Assembly (NCBI GenBank): GCA_029204225.1
Contig: CM055092.1
Span: forward strand, 13,148,476 to 13,212,475
DNA length: 64,000 bases
From: Diphasiastrum complanatum
Taxonomy: Eukaryota; Streptophyta; Lycopodiopsida; Lycopodiales; Lycopodiaceae
Reading direction: 5' to 3'
The translations under genes were made by a program, and so were the position numbers. Of this stretch, positions 56,236-64,000 are shown in pieces. The first letter of the stretch is position 1; each line of letters begins with the position of its first letter. The notes under the pieces are model-generated. The model was not told the origin of the DNA, made no database searches, and worked only from the letters and a program-made list of their open reading frames with translations.

Positions 56236-57530
56236 AAAAGAATTCAGTAAATTTTGTGCAAATCATGGGATCAGACGAGAATTGACTACACCTTAAAGTC
56301 CAGAGTAGAATGGAGTGGCTGAACATGCAAATAGGACCATTATGAACATGGTATGAAGCATGTTGTATGACAGCAAAATGCCCAAGCATCTTTAAGCTGA
56401 GGCAACAAATGTGGTTGTGTACCTAATCAATCGATCTCCAGCCAAGGCACTACCTGGGATCACCCCAGAAGAGGCTTGGGTAGGGCATAAGCCAGAGGCG
56501 AGCCACTTGCGAATTTTTGGGTGTCAAGCATACTCACATGTGCCTAAGGTACATAGAAACAAACTCGACAAGCGAGGGGAGCCATGCTATTTTGTTGGTT
56601 ATTGTGGAACTAGCAAGGCATTCAGACTTTACAATCCAACAAAAGAAAAGGTTTTTGTCTCACACGATGTGGTGTTTGATGAAGAAAACCATATGGAAGA
56701 ACCCAGCAAGCCTGTGCATTGAGGGAGAAATTTTCTCATCTTGGAAACAGATAATACACTAAGGCAGGACAAGGCAGACCAGGGACACGATGGCAGACTA
56801 CAAATTGACAATCAAACTCTACCCATGCATGTGGATGAGCCAGATGATGAGGGGCTTCAATTGGAGGCTGCTGATCTTGGACCAGTAGCACCTATTGGTA
56901 GAGACCCTGAATCGGCAGCAATGCCAGTAGCACCTGTTCGGAGGTCCAATCGCATTCAAAACCTCATGAGCGGTTTGATGAGCTAGATTTTATTGCTTGT
57001 GAGGATGGGAACGTTGGAGAGCCCACCACACTTCATGAAGCCATGCATAGGGGAGATTGGGGATTGTGGAAAAAGGCCATAAGAGGAGATGAGTGCCATT
57101 CATAAAAATGGTACATGGAGCCTAGTAACCCTACCTGAGGGAAGACGACCTATTGCAAACAAGTGGGTATTTAAACTTAAATACAGACAAAATGGGAGCA
57201 TAGAAAGATACAAGGCTCGATTGGTGGCAAAAGGCTTCACCCAGATTGCTAGGATAGATTACACTGAAATGTTCGCCCCTCTTGCACGGATGTCCAAGCG
57301 ACAACTATGGATTGGTCAAACTCGATATGTTGAAGAAGTTCTCTGCAAATTCAGGATGGAAAACTGTGCATATGTCAGCACGCCATTAGATTCCGAAACA
57401 TGTATAAGGATCTATGTCCAATGATTGATACTGACACAAATGAAATGCAGACAGTTCCATATAGAGAGCTAATTGGTTCACTTATGTACATCATGGTTGG
57501 CACCCGACCTGCAAAAACCAGCAAAATGAT
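56236..57530 (+). pseudogene. copia pol (element D), integrase to RT, with internal deletion
   Basis: Starts abruptly at KEFSKFCANHGIRRELTTP and, after stops, NGVAEHANRTIMNM (integrase Glu), then VVYLINRSPAKALPGITPEE, RIFGCQAYSHVPK and VSHDVVFDEEN (56411-56722). A linker follows (56741-56986), then the RT start WSLVTLPEGRRPIANKWVFK through YTEMFAPLARM (57089-57285). Directly in frame it jumps to QTRYVEEVLCKFRMENC, which normally lies some 150-200 residues later, so the RT palm with YVDD is deleted. It ends near GSLMYIMVGTRP (57520). No LTR. Confidence 0.85.
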
Positions 57531-57899
57531 ATAATGTTTATTCAAAATTTGCAAAATTGCAATACAATTATTTTATAGGTGGTTGATAAATTTTGATGGA
57601 GATTGCACATTTCATTGATCCAGATCCAAAGTATGAGCTAGAATCAAGACGTAGTTGATAAATATAGTTTAGCTTGGCATTTAACTCCATAATTAGCATG
57701 ACATAGATGTGGTAAAACAAGCAAACAACACAAAAACACTTGCACCTAAAAGTAGGAAGGGACAGAAAAGTCGTAGAGTTAGCAAGATCTATGAAGCAAA
57801 TGCAAAAAACACAAAACTCTGAGCATTAGAGTTTCTCATTGAAAATGAAGATGATATATACAATGCCATCTTGATCAGACTCGTAGGCCAAGAAAAGCT
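57531..57899. other. junction DNA between elements D and C
   Basis: No motif recognised. AT-rich. Confidence 0.35.
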
Positions 57900-59393
57900 A
57901 ATTAACGGATAACAATTATGCTAACCCTATTGTCTGCATAACAGCCACAAAGTCACCATCATTGTCACTCCTCAAGCACTTGATCTTTGTAGAAAATTGG
58001 ACCTCCCTTGCAATCTTGAACTTTACAAAGATATCAAACACCTGATCTTTTCTCTTTACTAGATACACCCAACAAAATCTACTAAAAATCATCAATAAAA
58101 GTCACATGCATCCCATTTCTAATTGTAGTAACACCATGAATATCCGAATGCACAAGCTGAAAAAGCTTACTTGACCTTGATGTAGATCTCTTATAAGGTA
58201 ACCTATGTGACTTTGATAATGCACATTGCTCACAAACATGATTCAAGCTTGTTAAAGAGTTGGGAAGACCAGAAACAACTTGCCTCTTTGCCATCATGTC
58301 CAATGAATTGTAGTTGACATGCCCCAATCTCTTGTACCATACCTATTGCATTGACAATTGCTCTTTTGCCAGACATACAACTTGGTTAGCAACAACACAA
58401 GCATCAAGTTTGAACAACTTACCTTGCCTCTTCCCTTTTGCAATCAATTCATCTTTTTTCTTGATTAAAAAAGCATCACCATCAAACTCCACATTGAATC
58501 CCTTGTCAAGCATTTGACTCACACTAATAAGGTTCTTAGTGATAGATGGAATGAACAAAACATCCTTCAAATTCATATTCCTATTAGTAGAGAGGAAATA
58601 AGAATTGTGCCAATCCCTTTGATTGCACACTCACCATCATTGGCCGTGTAGATTACCTTACTGTCACCTTCAAATGCCATGAATGATGAATATTACTCGT
58701 CATATATGTCATATGTGATGTAGCTCCACTATTAATCCACCAAGGATCAATATCTCACAACTTTATTAATTAGCATAGACCCCTTTCTTTTCTCTCAGTT
58801 AAATTTTCATCAATTGAAAATTTGAGTAGATACTCCTCTTGATAGAAGCCTAAACTCCTCATTCACCAAGATTTCTTGAAAATCCTCCATACTTGGCAAT
58901 GTCTTTTGAATAGCAAAGCTTTGCACCAAATTAGCATGATCATCCAACAAGCCATTAAGAACAACTTGAACAAGCTCCACATCCTTAATTCTTTCACTAA
59001 TGCGTGCTAGTTCATCACTCAAAGCTTTAACTCTCAAAACAAAAGTATGATTCTTTTGAAGACTTTGAAATTTTTGCCTCCTTAGGGATAGAACCCTAGA
59101 TGTAGACTAACCTTCTTTAAAAATTTCCAAGCCTCACTTGATGTTGTGCACTTACCAACTTCCTTGAGAAGTTCATTAGTCACATTCATCTTGATCACAT
59201 ATAAAGCTTTCTTTGCCCTCTTGTCATGCCTCAATTTTTTTTGAGGTTCCAAAGGTCTCTCCTCCAGAACTATAACAATATCCATCAAATCATTTATCTC
59301 AAGCAAAGATTCCATCCTCACCTTCGAAGTTGAATAATTTGTTGAGGTAAGCCTATCATTGCCTTCCAACATGAAGCCAGTTGAGGTTGCCAT
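57900..59393 (-). pseudogene. copia gag-pol (element C), gag to integrase
   Basis: The minus ATG at 59393 starts MATSTGFMLEGNDRLTSTNY; gag continues MESLLEINDLMDIVIVLEER to SSEAWKFLKK, a stop, then ELARISERIKDVELVQVVLN (59037-58810). Zinc knuckle and protease are mostly lost. GAG-pre-integrase: MNLKDVLFIPSITKNLISVS (58630-58343) and MGHVNYNSLDMMAKRQV, HVCEQCALSKSHRLPY, LVHSDIHG, VTFIDDF (58327-58082); past a stop, CWVYLVKRKDQVFDIFVKFK and KCLRSDNDGDF reach 57905. It is truncated within integrase. Confidence 0.87.
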
Positions 59394-59841
59394 GTTGCAA
59401 TGATCTGATCTTCTCTTTGAACTTGTACCAATGCACCTAGAACTCTCTTGAAAATCAACAAATGAAACTCAAGAAGAAATCACAAAGATTTGGAAACAAT
59501 TTAGCCTCTCATTTTCTCTCTCTAGCAAATCCTAGCACATAGAATGTTGATTTCTTGATCACAATAGATTTAAACACAATATGATGAACTTTTGCGAACA
59601 TCTAAGATTGAAACACACTCTTGAAAAATTCCAGCAACTTAAAAATAAGAGATCCTATCAAATTTAGGGTTCTTCCAAAAATTCAAAATATTGAATCAAG
59701 CAAAATCTATATGCAAAAGCTAGAATCTTGATATATCATCTAGAAGAATATAGCATCCACAATCATGAGAAAGTTTTGTCTCCACATTTCAGTAAGTGGT
59801 TTAAAAAATCGGCCTACTCCAAGCGATTTGACCTAAAATGA
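59394..59841 (-). other. leader of element C, LTR missing
   Basis: Similar to 6990-7400 upstream of the gag stub of element A (for example AACACACTCTTGAAAAATTCCAGCAACT and GAAATCACAAAGAT blocks). Primer site and LTR are absent; the similarity stops near 59800, next to the LTR of element H. Confidence 0.65.
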
Positions 59842-60742
59842 TGTAGAACAACTGATCAGACAGATCTTGATTCTACTAACAAAGCGTGCAGTTTACTTGA
59901 CAAAGGATGAGAAAGAAACGAACATGAACTCGAAATATTTCTATTCGTGACCAACTCGAAAGATTCACAAAATTTGTCTTGTAGTCAACTCGAAAGATTC
60001 GCAAAACAGTTTCTTGTAGAAGCTTGTGGATTCTTGTTGAAGCTCAAAAGATTCACGAACAGAATCTTGTCGTGAAATATTCTGTTTCTTGTTCAAGCCT
60101 CAAATGTCGCGAATTGTCATGAACAATTCACGAAATCTTCTGGACTATTCTTCAAGCTCACCTATTGCGAAACTATCTCGAACAGTTCACGAAATATTCT
60201 AGATTTCTTCTTCAAGCTCAAGAATTGTCATCTGTCGCGAACAATTCATGAAAGACGAAAATGTCGCGAAGAGACAAGTGTCGCGAACAATTCGCGAAAC
60301 ACAAAGCAAAGACGAAGAGATGGACTATCGCAAATAGAATTTATTTGAGACTAAAAATAGAGCGTCTATTTGAATATCAACCATCGTTAGATATCTACTG
60401 TTACAGCATTGAAAGGCCAAAAGGCCTGTCCTGTAGCAATATACATGTGCACTACTCCTTGTACACTCACTCAATCAGAGATACAACAACGAGATAAGAC
60501 AACAAGAGATGTATATTGATGAATCGGATTCAGAATTATAAAAATTTGTTTTTGATCAATAGTTTCATATTGCCTAAATTGTCTTAAGTTGTCTCTTACT
60601 TTCGCATATAATTTTCGCATGCATATTGCTATTCTATTAGTACATAGATCAGATATAATCCCGATTGAAGACACTGATTTAGTTTGATTTATTCAAACTT
60701 GCATCGTGTTCTCTTTGAAAGAATAATTAATATTTTTCTACA
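59842..60742 (+). repeat. 5' LTR of element H (901 bp)
   Basis: Starts TGTAGAAC and ends TTTCTACA, with perfect 7-bp inverted ends (TGTAGAA/TTCTACA). One base separates it from the primer site. Confidence 0.85.
60055..60305 (+). repeat. ~60-bp repeats in U3 of element H
   Basis: CAATTCACGAAAT-type motifs at 60123, 60183, 60242 and 60287 alternate with TTCTTCAAGCTCA and TCGCGAA. Arrays like this in U3 often carry the element's enhancer (as the BII boxes of tobacco Tnt1). Confidence 0.8.
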
Positions 60743-60743
60743 G

Positions 60744-60755
60744 TGGTATCAGAGC
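60744..60755 (+). promoter_or_regulatory. primer binding site (tRNA-Met) of element H
   Basis: Exact TGGTATCAGAGC. Confidence 0.92.
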
Positions 60756-60857
60756 ATACGGAGTCAAAGTTGATACAGTGGTATCTTTGCATCCCTCTCA
60801 GGATTCTTCATACATCCATCAGTAAGCCACTATCTGGAGGTTATTCAGAATTAAAAG

Positions 60858-61850
60858 ATGTCGTTGATTATCAATATTCAATCTAAGATCACTACAATCT
60901 TGGACCTAGAAGGTTCAAACTACCTGATTTGGAATTAAAGACTTCACTCTCGTTGAAGGGTGAAGGCCTATGGCAATGAGTAGAACCAATTGAGGAGAAG
61001 CCAGAAGCTACTCCTGGCAAAGAACTTCGAGAATGGAGTTTAAAAAATGACAAAGCTATAGCAATTATTGCGTTTTCAGTGCATGACAATATAATGCTAG
61101 ATCTTACATCAATTTCAAACACAAAGGATTTATGGGAAGAATTGCAAACCAAGAATGAGACTCGATCTCGTAATCAGATCATGTTCTGGGAAGAACAATT
61201 AACTTACCTACAGTGGGACGACAAAGACCTGAACACATTCGTGCGAAAGATTAAAAATATGTTTATTTCCTTGCAGAATTCTGGTGCAGAAAATACAATT
61301 TATAAGGAAAAACAGTCTAGTTATTTTCTTCAAGCCTTACCCAGGTCATTCCACACAACAAGAACCTTAGTGGCGAAAGATGTGACAATGACACTTCAAA
61401 AGGCAATAGACGGAGTTAAGGAGGAAGTAGAAGCTCATGAACGCTATGACGACAATGGTGATTCAAAAAATGCTCTATTTACTCAGAAGAAGTCTAAGTT
61501 CAAGAGGGAGTCGTCTAAGAAGAATGAGTCTAAGACTAATTAACAACAATCTGAAAAACAATAGAATTCTGGTGATAAGAAGATCTGCAACTGATGCAAA
61601 AGATCAGGTCACTTAGAAGAAATGTATTGGCTAAATCCAAAGATTGAATGCATTCATTGTCATAAACAGGGTCATGCAGCAGAGACTGTTATCAGAATCC
61701 CAAAAACAAAAAGAGCAGAATCGAAGCGAACCTTCAGATTCAAACTATGTCGAAGACAAAGCAAAATGCTCCAGAGCAGCAGAAGACAAGACAACAAGGA
61801 ACTCAGCAGCTTATGTTAGTACTGATCTATGCTGTTCATCTAATTTAATT
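60858..61850 (+). pseudogene. copia gag (element H), two zinc knuckles
   Basis: ATG 60858 (MSLIINIQSKITTILDLEGS), then a stop after NYLIWN and another after GEGLWQ. The main frame (to 61543) is a UBN2-type gag: LWEELQTKNETRSRNQIMFW, DKDLNTFVRKIKNMFISLQN, SSYFLQALPRSFHTTR. The first zinc knuckle reads CN-stop-CKRSGHLEE (TGA 61591-61593 in place of a residue) and the second CIHCHKQGHAAET followed by Val instead of the last Cys. Confidence 0.87.
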
Positions 61851-63076
61851 TGAGAAGTAGTACTTGATTCGGGAGTCACCTCACATTTTGTTTCCTCAGA
61901 ACAAATTTTGTCTGAGTACAAGAAGATGAAGTATTCGAGATTTATTATACTTGGAGACGGTTCTAAACATGTGGTTGATGGAATGGGTGTATTATGGCTG
62001 GACACGAATCAGGGAGACAAAAAACTGGAGGAAGTTCTCTATGTCTCTATTCTTGATAAAGATCTTCTATCTGTAGCTAAGATAGTCGATACAAGCATGT
62101 TAGTAACCTTCATGAAGAACTCTTGTAAACTGTTCGAGGAAGATTCTGATAACCTGGTTGCTAAAGGCAATAGAGAAGAAAATTTATATCACCTGAACAT
62201 TCCAACAAGAATCAAACAAGTCAATCAAATTCAGGAATCGACAGATGTATTGTGGCACAAGAGGCTATGTCACATGAACATGGAAGCCTTGTACCAAGCC
62301 AACAAAAGTCAGAGAATTCAAAGAGTCAAAATCACAAGTAGAGAAATTTGAACTACTTGCGAATTCTGTCTTAAAGGCAAGATGACTAGAACACCTTTCA
62401 GTAAGGATGTTTATAAAGCAACAAAGGTACTTGAAATTGTGCATTCAGATATTTGTGGACCATTCAAGGTATTGTCGTTGGGTGATGCAAAGTACTTCAT
62501 TACGTTTATTGATGACTTCAGCAAGTTCGTTGTAGTATACTTTATTCACACCAAATCCGAAGCTTTCGAGAAACTCGTTGAGTATACGAATTGGGATGAG
62601 AAGCAGACAGGCAATAAGCTGAAGCAAATTTGCACAGATCGTGGGATTTTCAACAAATTCGAAGCTTACTATACTGATTGAGGTATTATGCACATGAAGA
62701 CTGCATCTTACACACCTCAGCACAATGAAATAGCTGAACAAAGGAATCGTACACTGATCGAAACTGCAAGGTGTATGATGGCTCATGCAAAAGCACAAAA
62801 CAGTTGTGGGCAGAAGCAGTGGCTACATCAAATTATCTTCAGAATCGTATTCTGAAATCTCGAATACCGGATAAAACTCCTCATGAGATATGGTGGAAAT
62901 CGAAACCAAATCTTGCACATGTTCGGATATTTGGATGCGCAGTGTATATGCACATACAAGATAAGCTGAGAAAGAAACTCGATGAAAACACAGAACAAGG
63001 TTTTCTGGTAGGATTCGAGATGCCCCGCATTCATCGGGTTTTACTCAGCTCTATATTAGCAATTGAGGTATTTTGA
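61851..63076 (+). pseudogene. copia protease and integrase (element H)
   Basis: Protease VVLDSGVTSHFVSSEQ (active-site DSG). LYVSILDKDLLSVAKIVD and DVLWHKRLCHMNMEALYQAN mark GAG-pre-integrase. Then a stop, CEFCLKGKMTRTPFSK, IVHSDICGPFKVLSLGDAKY, FITFIDDFSKFVVVYFIHTK, ICTDRGIF (second Asp), a stop, YTPQHNEIAEQRNRTLIETA (Glu), then in another frame AVATSNYLQNRILKSRIPDK, ARIPDKTPHEIWW and HVRIFGCAVYMHI. Acidic triad residues are present but the frame is broken at least three times. Confidence 0.87.
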
Positions 63077-63164
63077 ATGAGAGCAGTTACATTCGTCATA
63101 TTATCGTATTTATGTACTCGAAACTGGCAAGATAAAAGTTGTTTGAGATGTTAAATTTGATGAG

Positions 63165-64000
63165 ATGAAATACATAGCAAACAGTGATCTAGTCGGCTAT
63201 GAAATTCTCAAAAATTATTATAAGCTACCAACGACAACAGAAGAAAAACAAGCAGAAGATGAAAGAGAATTGCCAAATTTAGAGGGAGGTCAAGATCGAG
63301 TACTTGACAGACTCAAATCGCCAGCTCAAATTCCAGTAGAAAATCTCGAATTAGAATCGAACTCGAAACCACCTGTGAGAAGATCAGACAAACAACGAAA
63401 ACCACTAGAAAGGTATGGTCAGGATTTTTTAATACAACCATTGAATTTTGTGGTTTCTCTGACGAACCTCAAACATTCGAGAAAGCTGTTTATGGACCAG
63501 ATAAAGATCGTTGGATTCAGGCAATGGAGGACGAAATGTCATCCATGTACAAGAACAATGTATGGACACTTGCACATATACCTGATGGCAGAAAACCAGT
63601 CAAGTGCAAGTGGATCTACAAGATTAAAACAGGTCCTGATGGAGAAACATCAGATACAAGGCAAGGTTAGTTACTAAAAGATTTTCACAGAAGTATGGGA
63701 TTGACTACACTGATACTTTCTCACCGATAGTCAAACATACATCAATTCGCTTGTTATTCACGTATGCAGTGGCTCATGATCTGAAAATCCATATTGTGGA
63801 TGAGAAGACTGCATTCTTGCACGCAGACTTGGAAGAAGATTTATTCATGGATCAACTTGGTTTTATAAGCCAAGAAAATCCAGAATACGGATGTCACATG
63901 AATAAGAGCATTTATGGTCAGAAACAAGCAACGAGACAATGGTATAGAAAGAAGGACGAAGCACTACATTCCATAGGCTTCAAACCTCCATTTGTTGAAT
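63165..64000 (+). pseudogene. copia reverse transcriptase start (element H), open at window edge
   Basis: Linker MKYIANSDLVGYEILKNYYK and PPVRRSDKQRKPLERYG, then in the second frame AMEDEMSSMYKNNVWTLAHI, RKPVKCKWIYKIKTGPDGE. After a frame change: KYGIDYTDTFSPIVKHTSIR, HIVDEKTAFLHADLEEDLFM, MNKSIYGQKQATRQWY, ending at the window edge. The YVDD loop would be just outside. Confidence 0.87.

Larger units (their letters stand above)
59842..64000 (+). mobile_element. copia element H (plus), 5' LTR to RT, cut by window edge
   Basis: Complete 5' LTR, primer site, gag with two zinc knuckles, protease, integrase and the first half of RT in the normal copia order. The right part is beyond the window. 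Many stops and frameshifts show it is inactive, although the LTR ends are perfect. Confidence 0.9.

Overview
The window is nuclear plant DNA. It carries one recognisable host gene, a six-exon Golgi Qb-SNARE of the plant GOS12 type with introns up to 11.8 kb. Almost everything else is plant-type mobile DNA: Ty1/copia LTR elements primed by initiator tRNA-Met, one Ty3/gypsy scrap, LINE fragments, hAT transposons and very long (GA)n/(TC)n tracts. The size of the introns and the density of LTR elements point to a land plant with a large genome (fern-, lycophyte- or gymnosperm-like). The species cannot be named from the sequence.

Layout. 1-3464: the 3' part of a copia element on the + strand, with one frameshift in pol. 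3690-14818: minus-strand LTR elements of one related family (LTRs beginning TGTGA-), including an unrecognised ORF of about 518 codons. That ORF is split by a nested 2.25 kb non-autonomous LTR element with a 5-bp target duplication. 15252-16915: a + strand copia gag/pol remnant. 17967-20320: short direct repeats and a coding-like Ser/Thr/Pro-rich remnant. 20323-23545: a minus-strand copia gag with its LTR, then + strand RNase H and LTR debris. 23668-23786: a near-perfect 55-bp-arm hairpin.

25075-44488 (+) is the GOS12-like gene. Its six exons join in frame into 236 codons ending in a C-terminal membrane anchor. Intron 3 holds (GA)n tracts, two LINE fragments and a 4965-bp hAT transposon with clear 8-bp target duplications. 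Intron 4 holds the end of a second hAT.

44489-64000 is intergenic: compound microsatellites, a recent 80-bp tandem duplication, a gypsy integrase scrap, a three-copy array of about 344 bp, and five copia elements or pieces (51.6-52.4 kb minus; 52.6-56.2 kb minus; 56.2-57.5 kb plus; 57.9-59.4 kb minus; 59.8-64 kb plus, running off the window). Several show diagnostic damage: YVDD changed to YLDN, an in-frame deletion of the reverse transcriptase core, a deleted RNase H, and an LTR shared by two elements.

Only the SNARE gene looks functional. All the retroelement reading frames are broken by stops, frameshifts or deletions. I see no tRNA, rRNA or CRISPR array.
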